A stretch of 64,000 bases of DNA from Chrysogorgia sp. JL179-B06 (GCA_035772405.1 JAYKKM010000057.1:1-64000); one strand, 5' to 3'. Shown: positions 31,710 through 40,892, numbered from the stretch's first letter. Numbers and translations: made by a program. The notes: a model not told the origin generated them from the sequence alone.

Positions 31710-32437
31710 CTACAACATGAGCGGAAGCGGGCCGAAGGTGAGATATCGTGTACCCGACACAACACGGACGCGATAGCGTGTAAGCGTTCACATTCGTCGA
31801 AAAACCTAAAGACATCAAACGATCTCGGCCAAGAAAATCGAACGAAGAGTTTACACAAACCAGCAGCATTTCGTATCAGACATACAAGCCCCATCACTAA
31901 TTTATTTCGTCTGCGAATCGTAGCGAATAACTAATCACTAGTGTAATCATTAATGTCACGCTACTGTGATTCTCCAAGGACTTTCCCTAGTAAGTCGTCT
32001 ACCCAACTGAGTACCCAAATGGATAGCGAAATGGCGCTCTTTTGATTGGTCAATTCACACAGTGTCCACGGCAAATGTTTTATCCAAACAAGTATCCAAA
32101 TGGATAGCAAAATGGCGCTCTTTTGATTGGCTAACAACATTGACTAATTTACATACCAACAGGTTGCCGCAATTAGTATCCAACTCAGCATCCACGGCAA
32201 ATGTTTTATCCAAACAAGTATCCAAAATGGATAGTAAAATGGCGCTCTTTTGATTGGTTAACAACATTGGCTCATTTACATAACAGACAGGTCTACAAAA
32301 TCGTACACACGGCTGAACCACGGCAGTCACAAATTTAACCACACACAAAGAACGTGGGGTACCAACGCACTTTTCCAAACCGTGTAGATTCCTAACGGGC
32401 CTGACTTTTGGAAAACCGTCCTTGTATAGCCGTGGCT
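31710..32437. repeat. Repeat-rich region of the Polinton without recognised gene
   Basis: No family is recognised here. Three spaced copies of a unit with GGATAG(C/T)(G/A)AAATGGCGCTC and TTTTGATTGG occur at about 32,020, 32,100 and 32,230; the last two are embedded in a longer ~120-bp repeat beginning CACGGCAAATGTTTTATCC. A segment with ACCAACGCACTT and TCCAAACCGTGTAGATTCC near 32,360 returns at about 32,750. The 160-residue frame on the minus strand simply translates these repeats. The adenain-like protease expected in a Polinton could have been here but I see no trace. Confidence 0.6.
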
Positions 32438-32507
32438 CTACACTACTCTCCAGGGCTCCAGCGCTCACACACAGTAATGATCGCTGGATCCCTGGAGAGT
32501 AGTGTAG
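32438..32507. repeat. 26-bp-stem hairpin
   Basis: CTACACTACTCTCCAGGG plus CTCCAGCG (32,438-32,463) pairs with 32,482-32,507 with one mismatch, leaving an 18-nt loop. It lies at the upstream edge of the coiled-coil frame that follows. It may be a transcription terminator, a processing site or the scar of an inverted duplication. Confidence 0.82.
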
Positions 32508-32713
32508 AACGTGTGGAATCAGTGGAGGAAAAGACAACGAGACTCAACAAAGAGTTGTTGTGGGTCTACCAGATTAGAGAGCTCAAACGACAACTCTTCG
32601 CTAAGAGTAGTGTAGAACGTGAGGAACTAGACGAGAGGTTTAAACACACCGTATTGGGAAAAAGGATGACCAGTCGTAAAAGAGAGTTGCGGCTTCTCAG
32701 TCGTCTCAAATAG
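32477..32713 (+). CDS. Possible coiled-coil protein near the right end
   Basis: From ATG 32,477 the frame reads MIAGSLESSVERVESVEEKT, then LNKELLWVYQIRELKRQLFA, SSVEREELDERFKH and a basic end RKRELRLLSRLK. The Leu spacing and charge suggest a coiled coil of about 78 residues. Two short internal repeats (SSVER) come from a DNA repeat. The upstream extension to 32,408 passes through the hairpin and is probably not coding. No family recognised. Confidence 0.35.
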   Translation: MIAGSLESSVERVESVEEKTTRLNKELLWVYQIRELKRQLFAKSSVEREELDERFKHTVLGKRMTSRKRELRLLSRLK

Positions 32714-32865
32714 CTCAAACGATCGACACAAAAACGATAGAACATGGGGGTACCAACGCACTTATCCAAACCGTGTAGATTCCAAATGGATCTGATTCCT
32801 GGAAAATCATATAGATTCTAAGAACATGGATCTAATTCTTGGAAAACCGTCAGATTCTAAAAATA

Positions 32866-33171
32866 GACCATGCCCTTTTTAAGGTATATCGACCACGCCC
32901 TTTTTTAAGGCATCTCGGTCACGCCCCTTTTTAAGGCATTTCGACCACTCCCTTTTATAAGGAATTCTTGGAATTACTCTTGAGATAATTATTGGAACTC
33001 GACCTTGAAAATTGACCTTGACCTTGAAACTTGACTTTGACAGTAATAGTAAAAGGCCTATTCTAACTCACAACAGGTAAATCCTATAAGTGGGCGTGGT
33101 TAAAACTTTGACCACGCCCACTTATAGGATTTACCTGTTTGGTGAGTTAGAATCGGCCTTTTACTACTACT
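32866..33171 (-). repeat. Right terminal inverted repeat of the Polinton
   Basis: Inverted copy of 15,508-15,802. Reading inward from 33,171 it has the terminal palindrome (to 33,042), the CAAGGTCAA spacer and four copies of the GGGCGTGG-type iteron (GACCACGCCC and variants on the + strand at about 32,866, 32,890, 32,918 and 32,945). Confidence 0.9.
33042..33171 (-). repeat. Terminal foldback palindrome, right end
   Basis: 130 nt with the same self-complementary plan as the left end: AGTAATAGTAAAAGGCC at the inner edge pairs with GGCCTTTTACTACTACT at the terminus, with AACAGGTAAATCC/GGATTTACCTGTT and GTGGGCGTGGT/ACCACGCCCAC between them. Confidence 0.88.
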
Positions 33172-33177
33172 GTTGAC
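33172..33177. repeat. Polinton target-site duplication, right copy
   Basis: GTTGAC, identical to 15,502-15,507. The empty site would read GAAGAC-GTTGAC-GTTGCACC. Confidence 0.92.
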
Positions 33178-33669
33178 GTTGCACCGAAATTACAGCGCTG
33201 AGATATTCGTCCCGAAGTTCGGAAAGATTGGCAAACATTTTGCTTTCATGTATAGCAACCACTTTCTAAAGTTTCCTGCGCTTTCGGGTTTTATTATTAA
33301 AGCCAAGGACCCCGGGTTATTGCAAATGATTTCAGTTGTTTATAATAATCACGCGCGAATTTTCCTAAGTTCGGCATCTTCCACAAACTTTGAAGTTCAT
33401 ACCTTTAGTTTTTAATTTATTGGGCTAGTATTTTTCGGGCTAGTATTTATTGGGCTATATCTACAATTTAATACAAAACACGACTGCAGCTTTTGTAATT
33501 TATTCAGGGTTTTCCCCAGTTGACCTTTTGGGACTCATTTAATATGGATTGCATATCTGGTTTCTCCATTTTAGCCAAATAAACTGTACATGTCATTAAT
33601 ACAGCCTTTGGCTGTGGGATTTAATATTTAGTTTATTGCATTTTCAATTATGCTGGTATTAGAGTAATA
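33178..33669. other. Host flank without recognised feature
   Basis: AT-rich sequence with a short frame at 33,173-33,415 that resembles nothing I know. A small repeat, GGGCTAGTATTT(T/A)(T/A), occurs twice at about 33,421-33,452. Confidence 0.5.
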
Positions 33670-33681
33670 AGCCAGGCCTAT
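33670..33681. repeat. RTE target-site duplication, left copy
   Basis: AGCCAGGCCTAT, repeated exactly at 35,232-35,243 on the other side of the retrotransposon. Confidence 0.85.
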
Positions 33682-35231
33682 ACAACAACAACAACAACAG
33701 ACGTTTTACGGCCCTTTTCCCCGCTTACGCAGGGGTTGGGCCGGTGGTTCCCCACGACAGTTTCCTCCACTTTCCTCGATCATTAGCATCTTCCCTCTTC
33801 AGCCCACTCTCTCTCATATCCCTCTCCACTACCTGGCTCCATGTCATCCTTGGCCTTCCTCTTCCTCTTGCACCATCAACCTCAAGCGACATACACCTCT
33901 TCACCCAGTCACCATCATCTTTCCGCAGCACATGTCCCAGCCACCTTAATCGGCTCCTCTTTACCACGTCAGACACCGATTCAATGCCCATTCTTTCCCT
34001 CAGCTCCTTGCTAGACACACTATCCCTCAGCGATACGCCACACATCCACCGCACCATCCGCATCTCTGTCCTCTCCAGTCTATTATTCAGCTCCACAGTC
34101 ATGGCCCACGTCTCACTTCCATACACCATAGCACTCCTCACACAGGCCACATACACCTTCCCCTTCAGCTTTAGCAACACTTCCTTCCTTGTCAGGATCC
34201 CAGAGAGCTCTTTAAACTTTCCCCATGCACAACGTACCCTTGCCACAGATGCTGAATTTGCTCCTCCACCCCCATTCAGCATATCCCCCAGGTAACAAAA
34301 CTTTTTAACATTCTCTAAATGGACCCCATTGCCCAGATCCATGCTCTCATCTACGTCACTATCCTCTCCATCCTCTGCTCTTTCACACACCTTACAAACA
34401 AACGTATCCACAACTCTAGCCAGTGAGCCCTTCACGCCTGAGCACCGCTTGTGTACCCATCCACTACAGCCTGTGCATCGAATAGAATTATTTCCAACAC
34501 CCTTCCCACATATACTACATGGCCACTTCCCTAACTTTTCAACATGACCACTATTCTTCCTTGACACCATCACCTTAGTCTTACCAGTGTTCATCTTCAA
34601 ACCCTTTGCCTCCATGCATTCTTTCCATCGCATCACTTTCTCCTTAAGCTCCTCAATGCTCTCAGCCATCAAAACCAGATCATCAGCATACAACAACTCC
34701 CATGGCATACCCTCTCTAACTTCTTGCGTCAGTGCCTCCATCACGCATACAAACAGCAATGGACTCAGGACCGACCCCTGATGGACCCCAACCTTCACCT
34801 CAAACTCTTCACTATTCCCATGCTTCGTTCTCACCACAGTTCTTGCTTTCTCATACATTGTCATCACTGCTTTCACCAACCATTCTTCAACCCCCAGCTT
34901 TCTCAACGCCCACCTAACCACCTCCCTGGGAATTCTGTCAAATGCTTTCTCCAGATCCACAAATGCATAATATAGTGCTCTATTCTTAGCCACAAATTTT
35001 TTCCTGCATCTGCCGAACCATAAAGATCGGCATCTGTCGTTCCCTTTCCAGGCATAAAACCCAAACTGCATGCCATCTATATTCACTTTATCTCTCAGCT
35101 TTCTCTCCAGAACCCTCTCCAATACCTTCATCCCATGTTCCAGCAACTTTATGGCCCGATGTGCCCCACACTCCATTGGGTCACCTTTCCCCTTGTATAT
35201 AGGTAAAAGGGTACTTAGCTCCCAATCCTTC
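33682..35231 (-). mobile_element. 5'-truncated RTE-type non-LTR retrotransposon
   Basis: A minus-strand LINE copy bounded by a perfect 12-bp duplication. Its 3' end (left side) finishes in a (TTG)n microsatellite, typical of RTE-clade elements, and its 5' end is cut inside the reverse transcriptase. The open reading frame is unbroken, so the insertion is recent. Confidence 0.85.
33725..35176 (-). CDS. Reverse transcriptase of RTE-like LINE, N-terminally truncated
   Basis: This catalyses target-primed reverse transcription. The frame remains open upstream to the truncation at 35,231 (LPIYKGKGDP before the first ATG), so no true start is present. Visible RT motifs are FVDLEKAFDRIP (residues 72-83), VHQGSVLSPLLF (131-142), the catalytic YADD (163-166) and LKMNTGKTKVM (193-203). 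A PHD/zinc-finger-like insertion follows at 220-264 (CSICGKGVG, CTGCSGWVHKRC, CKVCE). The C-terminal part has the usual FCYLGDML, YGSETWAM and RLRWLGHVLR motifs. The endonuclease domain is missing because of the truncation. There are no stops or frameshifts in 1.45 kb, which contrasts with the broken Polinton next door. Confidence 0.9.
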   Translation of the reverse strand: MECGAHRAIKLLEHGMKVLERVLERKLRDKVNIDGMQFGFYAWKGNDRCRSLWFGRCRKKFVAKNRALYYAFVDLEKAFDRIPREVVRWALRKLGVEEWLVKAVMTMYEKARTVVRTKHGNSEEFEVKVGVHQGSVLSPLLFVCVMEALTQEVREGMPWELLYADDLVLMAESIEELKEKVMRWKECMEAKGLKMNTGKTKVMVSRKNSGHVEKLGKWPCSICGKGVGNNSIRCTGCSGWVHKRCSGVKGSLARVVDTFVCKVCERAEDGEDSDVDESMDLGNGVHLENVKKFCYLGDMLNGGGGANSASVARVRCAWGKFKELSGILTRKEVLLKLKGKVYVACVRSAMVYGSETWAMTVELNNRLERTEMRMVRWMCGVSLRDSVSSKELRERMGIESVSDVVKRSRLRWLGHVLRKDDGDWVKRCMSLEVDGARGRGRPRMTWSQVVERDMRESGLKREDANDRGKWRKLSWGTTGPTPA

Positions 35232-35243
35232 AGCCAGGCCTAT
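35232..35243. repeat. RTE target-site duplication, right copy
   Basis: AGCCAGGCCTAT, matching 33,670-33,681. Confidence 0.85.
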
Positions 35244-35479
35244 CTCGATTCCAATTTTTAATTTTATCTGTCGAATGCCTGGACCAACTGTGCCAGTTAC
35301 AGTCAATGGGGTTACTTCTCAACCCTTTGGATAAAAAATTATTTGTCCCCTCTAGGATTGATTTTCACCTAGTCTCCCCCTTGGATATCATTAAAACATT
35401 AAAATATGGGCCAATTAGCTCTTGAACAGGAACATTCTTAAAACTACTTAATCGTGTATGCTGTTGTGGCCATCCTGCC

Positions 35480-36496
35480 ACTTTTATTATGTATATGAAT
35501 ATGTTTTCCAATCTAAAAGTTACGGTCTAACCTCTGGTGTTCCTCAGGGCAGCTGCTTAGGTCCATTGCTGTTTCTTATCTACGCCTCTGCGATATTTAA
35601 AATCGTATCAAAACATCTTCCCTGCGCCCATGGATATGCAGATGATACGCAAATGTATATCTCGTTCAAGCCTGATACTCCATCGTCCCAAGAAGATGCT
35701 GTTAAATCATTTGAAGAATGCATTGCTGAAGTTCGAGCCTGGATGATCTCACATCGTTTGCTAATTAACGACACTAAAACCGAATTTCTAATAATTGGCT
35801 CTAGGCAGCAGTTGTTGAAAGTAACTATTAACTCTATCACTGTTGGTGAATCAACTATTACACCTGTTAAGTCGGTGCGCAATCTTGGTGTGTTGTTCGA
35901 TAACCAGATGTCAATGAATGCCCACGTTGGTAGAGGACTGTAGTAAAGCTTTTCGTAGTCTCTATAACATTCGGCAAATTAGAAAGTTTCTATCTGCTGA
36001 CTCGACCAGAATCCTTGTTCATGCTTTTGTTACGTCTCATCTAGACTATTGCAATTATTTGCTATATGGTGTCCCTCGATATCAAATTGATCGATTACAA
36101 CGCATACTTAATGCGGCCGCTCGAATGGTGCGTCTTGTACCAAAATACGAGCATATCACACCTGTTCTTAAAAAAATTCATTGGCTGCCCATTCAATATC
36201 GTGTGGTTTTCAAGATTGCACTTATAGTCTTTAAAGCATTGCACGGCAAGGTTCCTGAATATCTGGAAAGCCTACTTCATGTTAAACGTACCGGTCCTTA
36301 CCGTTTAAGATCACAAGAACAACACCTGCTTTTGGTCCCCAGAACATCATGTAAAACCTTTGGAGACAGGGCCTTTTTTAAAGCTGGTCCTGTTGTTTGG
36401 AACAGTTTACCGCTTTTTATCAGACAATCTTCTAGTACTGACTCTTTTAAGAAACTTTTAAAAACGTATTTATTTAGAAAGGCCTACGAGTCTTAG
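35480..36496 (+). pseudogene. L2/CR1-like LINE reverse transcriptase, one frameshift
   Basis: The first frame (to about 35,940) has GLTSGVPQGSCLGPLLFLIY, the catalytic YADD in HGYADDTQMYISF, and VRAWMISHRLLINDTKTEFL with RNLGVLFDNQMSM. The second frame (35,918-36,496) continues CSKAFRSLYNIRQIRKFLS, LDYCNYLLYG, RLQRILNAAARMV, KKIHWLPIQYRVVFKIALI and the conserved C-terminal GDRAFFKAGPVVWNSLP. The frameshift is near 35,930. The 5' part of the element (endonuclease and first RT motifs) is absent. The motif set is that of CR1/L2-clade LINEs. The 3' UTR continues to about 36,600 before a TATG-rich microsatellite. Confidence 0.85.
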
Positions 36497-36633
36497 TCTT
36501 ATAACATATTTTTGAACTTAAGTTGTTTTTTAGTAATTATTTATAATATTCTACATCGCGCTTTAGAATATTTATTGTTTTAGCACGTAATAAATTCAAA
36601 TATTATAATTATAATTGTATTAATGCATGGGAA

Positions 36634-36697
36634 CATGTATATGTGTGTATATGTTTGTATGTGTGTATATGTTTGTATGTGTGTATATCTTTGTGTT

Positions 36698-36772
<75 letters not shown>

Positions 36773-36773
36773 A
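36634..36773 (+). repeat. (TATGTG/TATATG)n microsatellite
   Basis: Imperfect TATGTG/TTTGTATG units change to a pure run of TATATG and then TA repeats. It follows the LINE 3' end and may have grown from its tail. Confidence 0.95.
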
Positions 36774-36778
36774 AAGCC

Positions 36779-37055
36779 ATGTCAAGTGAGGAGAGTGACA
36801 TTGAAGCCAATGGTGCTGATGGGCAAAGGAATGTTGTGGGATATAAGGTAAAGAGGCTTTCCTGGGAAAGTACCTGCTTTAAAAAAAACAAGAAAGAGTT
36901 GGATGAAAAGTATAAGAAGCATCTTACCAAGAGGGCCAGGGATAGAATTATTTCACGTTGTGAAGCTCTTCCCCATCAACAAGGCAAAAACCTGATGATT
37001 TCCCTGAATGGGCTGTCTCATCCTAAGTACTATATGCTTTTAAATGAACATTGAA
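36779..37055 (+). pseudogene. Transposon-associated basic protein fragment
   Basis: ATG 36,779 opens MSSEESDIEANGADGQRNVV, then KVKRLSWESTCFKKNKKELD and KKHLTKRARDRIISRCEA. A shift near 37,005 gives FPEWAVSS and a stop. The layout of an acidic start, a basic helical middle and a final FPEWAV is typical of short proteins scattered in invertebrate genomes and associated with DNA transposons. I cannot name the family. Confidence 0.4.
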
Positions 37056-37529
37056 CAAACATACCATATTCAAAGTTGTACTTGTAAGTGACCACTTCCA
37101 TCACAGGACGAAAACCGGATATTTAAATGACATTTAATCTTGGCATTATATCGATTAAAGATGTCTATACATCTTTAATGCGTAGCGTAAATGTGATTAA
37201 AGCAAAACTGGTGGTTATTCGTCTTTGTTGTTTAAAGATGTATTTTAGAAAAAAGACGTATTTAATTGTTTTAAAAGCTTAAGTTAAAGGGTTTTATAGG
37301 CCCACTCAACTTTATTCTCCTTAACGCCTGCCGTAAAGGAGAATTAAAGGTCAAAACGTTTCACGTTACAAGATCGGAAATATTACCATGGAAATGAAAC
37401 AACATGATAAAACATTGCCTCGACTCGACAAGCGTCCTTTCAGTGCTTGACTGGTCTACGGAAAACACTCGCATGCGATTATTTCAAACAGTTTTGTCTA
37501 GAATAAATATTTTAAGTGTGAAAATTGAG
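37056..37529. other. Gap with small hairpin, no gene
   Basis: AT-rich sequence. TTCTCCTTAACGCCTGCCG with TAAAGGAGAA (about 37,315-37,343) can form a small hairpin. Nothing else recognised. Confidence 0.5.
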
Positions 37530-37532
37530 CAA

Positions 37533-37731
37533 ATGGAATCATCGGGAAATCGTGGTTATGTTTTTTGCACCCATTGCAATGAGGATGTGTCCGAATCGAC
37601 ATTCAGCATTCACTCCGTCAGGAAGGCTAACTACCTTGGGATCTTCATCGTCGTCTGATTCTGAAGTTACGAATCACGACGACTTTTCAGGAAATTCGGA
37701 AAAGGTTATTTCTACTAAAGTTCGTTGTTGA
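37533..37731 (+). pseudogene. Zinc-finger N-terminal fragment of a DNA transposon protein
   Basis: MESSGNRGYVFCTHCNEDVS with ESTFSIH forms one C2-H-type finger (CTHC...H). A one-base shift near 37,635 leads to LGSSSSSDSEVTNHDDFSGN, an acidic Ser/Asp linker. This resembles the first exon of transposase-like genes in invertebrates. A GT follows the frame at about 37,729. Assignment is tentative. Confidence 0.35.
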
Positions 37732-38114
37732 TATTATTTCGTGTGTATTCCTATGTGTAGATGATATCGAAGTTCACTGTAGCAGTGCTGCTGGGATTGC
37801 TGAAGAAACCTCTGGCTATGATTTGTTAAATAATCATTGCGATAATGTTCAGGTAAATAGTGTAATCAGATTTTCATAGTGGTATACAGGTTAACAAGAT
37901 TATCCAAATCAAGATAGTTATATTAACTATGGGTAAATGGGAGTACCCCAACAGGCTAGAAGACCCGAAAGTCTTACCATTTGCTGATATTATTGCAAAG
38001 GCCTGTGTCTCCCAGCTCATAGACATGTGTGGTAACCCCTATACCACAATATGTTTGATATCATGTGTTTGATATCATGTTGATATCAAACATTTAATCG
38101 AGTGAAATGCCAAA

Positions 38115-38176
38115 TATTACTTGTGATAATATACCCAGAAATCTTATCCCGACATAACCACCACTATATATTATAC
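38115..38176 (+). repeat. SINE body segment
   Basis: AAATATTACTTGTGATAATATACCC and TTATCCCGACATAACCACCA repeat the sequence that follows the tRNA-like head in the minus-strand SINE at 61.6-61.7 kb. Here it precedes another head, as in a head-to-tail dimer. Confidence 0.65.
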
Positions 38177-38185
38177 ACAACTCGT

Positions 38186-38282
38186 GACTAGGCTCTCGGC
38201 AACAGCTTCCGTAGCTCAGTGCAGGTCAGAGCAATGCACTAGCATCACAGGGTCGCGTGTTCAATTCCAGCCTGAAGTTGCA
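38186..38282 (+). repeat. tRNA-derived SINE head
   Basis: GTGACTAGGCTCTCGGCAAC leads into CTTCCGTAGCTCAGTG with GGTCAGAGC (A-box-like) and GGGTCGCGTGTTCAATTCC (B-box-like). It is too long and poorly paired to be a working tRNA. Copies occur at 61.7 and 62.3 kb (minus strand) and a degraded one at 6.5 kb. Confidence 0.75.
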
Positions 38283-38302
38283 TTTTTCGCAACTGGTCCT
38301 AC

Positions 38303-38423
38303 CCTGGGTGCCAGAGGTTCTTCTTCGCTCATTGGGGGATACGGGGGGATGCGAGGCGGCAAAAATAGGCGGGGCGAAACTGGGAGGCGAGCGCGAAGAA
38401 CCTCTGGAACAGTTCGCCGTGTT
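38303..38423 (+). repeat. Foldback MITE-like unit, copy 1
   Basis: The ~120-bp unit has short inverted ends (CCAGAGGTTCTTC...GAAGAACCTCTGG) and the internal sequence GATGCGAGGCGGCAAAA. An inverted copy lies at 41,548-41,664. The two copies bracket 3.1 kb that includes a RecQ-like fragment and a large palindrome. Confidence 0.8.
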
Positions 38424-38659
38424 GTTAGATCGTGCCGAACCAATCAAAATATTGTATGGACCAAACTAGTCCAGAATCTGACTAAAGCGTTGATTGGTTA
38501 ACAGCATAATTTTTTAAAAACAATGAATTTCATTGGTTATATGTGACCACTGTGGCTTTGAGAAAAACCATCATTCAGAATACGTTTGCGATCGGCCTGA
38601 TTTAATACTCCAATTTACATAATTTGTGTTTATTTTTTCTATTTAATGATGCTGTTGAT
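38424..38659. other. Gap, no feature seen
   Basis: Ordinary AT-rich sequence between the MITE copy and the helicase fragment. Confidence 0.5.
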
Positions 38660-39080
38660 AGTGTTTTGAAGGGATTTGAAGGGATTTGCTGGTGTAACGA
38701 AGCTGAACGAATATCAGAGTGATGCGCTGTTCCATCTCATCCAGCGCCAAGACGTCTTCGGGAAATCGCTAGTATTCCAAATTCATGGGCTACGTAAATT
38801 ACCCGACGAGCGCAATTGTGTTGGTTATATATGCCCACTTGTTGCGCTCATCGAATCTCAAATGAACGAACTTCAGATGAGAGGAATTTCGTGTGCGTGT
38901 CTGCCTTCTTGTCTTGGTCTTTGACAGAAGAGAGTCTTCGACGGGAAATTTTCATTTGTTTTTACAAATCCCGAGACTCTCGTGGGAAATGGCTTGAGAT
39001 GCTCCAAAATCCCATTTACCAAAATAACCTATTTGCAATTGTCGCTAACGAGGCTCACTCACTTCCAAAGTGCATATAAG
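38660..39080 (+). pseudogene. RecQ-like DNA helicase fragment
   Basis: Consecutive frames show LNEYQSDALFHLIQRQDVF (motif 0/Q), GKSLVFQ (end of Walker A), GYICPLVALIESQMNELQMR with GISCACL (motif Ia), FVFTNPETLVGN, and NPIYQNNLFAIVANEAHSLP (motif II). The start of Walker A is deleted, and the DEAH Asp is replaced (NEAH), so it could not hydrolyse ATP. Only the first RecA-like domain is present; the rest of the helicase is missing. RecQ-like fragments of this type are dispersed in invertebrate genomes together with transposons. Confidence 0.72.
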
Positions 39081-40173
39081 TTTATTTTTAACTCGTGAAT
39101 ATATTATGAGTATAAACTAGCTGTATGAGTCTTGTTTTCATCTGATGACCTTATCTACAGCTATTTTCCTTTATGTAAACAGATTACATATTTTGTCTAA
39201 GACAAAGAAGTTTTTGATTTGCTGTAAGTTTTATAATTACATGTATGTACTTTCAAATAGTAAAATTTACAAGAAGCTAGACAGAAGGCAGCCTATTTGA
39301 GGATAGAGATACTAGTCTACTGTACACACATAATTCAAATATTTAATTACCTCATAAGTTATAAACTCACAATATCTTTCCCCTTGACAAGTAAAAATAG
39401 AGGGTAAAATATATTAGAAAATGATGTCTGTAACTCTGCCAGTGAAAAGGCGCTGGGACATGTACATGTATTATAGAAAGATAGTGACTAGGTGAAGATA
39501 ATTATGTTGTTGGAAGGATTGTGAAAGGGAAGACTCTCGGTGTGGATTTTTCTCGCAACGACTCACAAGAAAAATCCAGGCTACGACTACCCAAGTTGCA
39601 CAAAAACGGCTCAAGGAATATCAATCTTATGACTATATCCACCTGGGAAGACAATGAAAAAGGTGTAAATAGCGAGCCAATTAAAGTACAAGTGAATCAA
39701 GTTTATTTTTTTGGGTGATGGATTTGATTTTCATTTAAGACAAACACATCAATTGCTTTGTCGCGATCCGGCCGTATTATTATAATTTAGCCGACTAGGC
39801 TTCATTGATTTTGCTAGCGGCATATTAGTTTTATCTGCTCAACACCGCTACAGAAAATGACAGATTCTGAAGATATATTTTTTCCAGTGATTTGTCATGT
39901 TCAATGCAATTGTAGTGTGTACTGTGCAATAGTACTCATCTGAAATGTATATCTGCATAATATACACCTGGTTGAATCCAACACGAGTCAAGTACACGGC
40001 TGCACAACCAAAATGCTAGTGGACCGCACAAACAGAAAAAAAAACTATGTATTCTCAATTTGCCCACCTGATCATGACATATTAAAGTTATGCTTCCAGG
40101 GACTTGTGCTTGCGTATTTCGGTTATGCTTACGTTGTCACTCACATAAATCCACTAGTGCATCCAGTGGATGC
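39081..40173. other. Gap with no recognised gene
   Basis: AT-rich sequence. A 65-residue frame at 39,521-39,718 with basic composition (KTLGVDFSRNDSQEKSRLRL) is not recognised. No RNA gene or repeat end is seen. Confidence 0.5.
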
Positions 40174-40892
40174 AAAATGATAATGCTGTTTGAAAGAGCA
40201 CTTAAAATGATGAAGAATGGCTTTAACAAATCTTCGATATATTCAGTTATATGTGATATGTTAATGAGGCACATGATGACGTCAAAGCAGGCAAACAACA
40301 TTGTGGCAATTCTAAAATTCGTGGATATCTTCAAAGTGTTCCCATAAAATTACTTGAAACTTTGCACGTGGATGCATACTACCAAACTAAAGAACATGGT
40401 TCAAGTTATGTTGTCACCATAGTAACAGATTAGCTTTCAGCCCTCTTAGTTTCTAAAACAAGATGATTCGTTTTCTCTCATGTGCAGAACATGTTCAAAT
40501 TGGCAGTTCTCAATATCTTTTTTAATAGCTTTTCCAATGCAATATCCAAGTTTGAAATCGAAAACGTTGCTTGCGACGACAGAAAATGAAGATTTCTGTA
40601 TGGTAACGGGAGAGGTTTGGAAGCTATTCTGTTTGCTATGGTTACAACACAACATGAACCATGTTCTTTAGTTTGGTAGTATGCATTCATGTGCAAAGCA
40701 TCAAGTAATTTCATTGGATAACTTTGAAGATATGCACGAATTTTAGAATTGCCACAATGTTGTTTGCCTGCTTTGACGTCATCATGTGCCTCATTAACAT
40801 ATCACATATAACTGAATAGCTCGAAACGAACAATTGTTAAAGCCATTCTTCATTATTTTAAGTGCTCTTTCAAATATAGCATTAACATTTTT
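40174..40892. repeat. Large inverted duplication (palindrome)
   Basis: The left arm, 40,174 to about 40,443, pairs with the right arm, about 40,611 to 40,892, around a ~170-bp centre. Landmarks are AAAATGATAATGCTG against the end CATTAACATTTT, TGATGACGTCAAAGCAGGC against GCCTGCTTTGACGTCATCA, and CTAAAGAACATGGTTCA against TGAACCATGTTCTTTAG. The arms are roughly 85-90% complementary by eye. Confidence 0.88.

Larger units (their letters stand above)
15508..33171. mobile_element. Complete Polinton/Maverick element
   Basis: The element is 17,664 bp long, starts AGTAGTAGTAAAAGG and ends with its reverse complement, and is flanked by the 6-bp duplication GTTGAC. It carries the Polinton hallmark set: protein-primed family B DNA polymerase, retroviral-type chromodomain integrase, FtsK/HerA-type packaging ATPase, and conserved capsid and membrane proteins. 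Genes run leftward from 26,192 and rightward from 26,210. Polintons are virus-like self-synthesising transposons related to adintoviruses. Almost every gene has one or more frame breaks and three in-frame TAG codons were found, so as written this copy could not make its full protein set. The adenain-like protease usually present was not found. Confidence 0.93.

Noticed and set aside
31990..32262. CRISPR-like direct repeats
   Set aside because: Only three diverged copies with unequal spacing, inside a eukaryotic transposon; there are no associated genes.
32055..32537. 160-codon minus-strand frame at the right end of the Polinton
   Set aside because: It translates a set of direct repeats and the hairpin; no domain or start motif supports it.
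15508..33171. Interpretation as an integrated adenovirus, virophage or bacteriophage
   Set aside because: The 6-bp duplication, terminal repeats, chromodomain integrase and gene set are those of Polinton/Maverick elements. The phage-like fibre motif alone does not change that.
33744..34981. Several plus-strand frames of 60-183 codons
   Set aside because: They lie opposite the intact RTE reverse transcriptase and are antisense shadows with Ser/Pro/Leu-rich composition.
36580..36930. Frames through the TATG/TATATG microsatellite
   Set aside because: The protein is a pure repeat translation (VYVYVY, HIHIHI).
38186..38282. Candidate tRNA gene
   Set aside because: A and B box words are present, but the acceptor stem does not pair and several dispersed copies share non-tRNA flanks; it is a SINE head.
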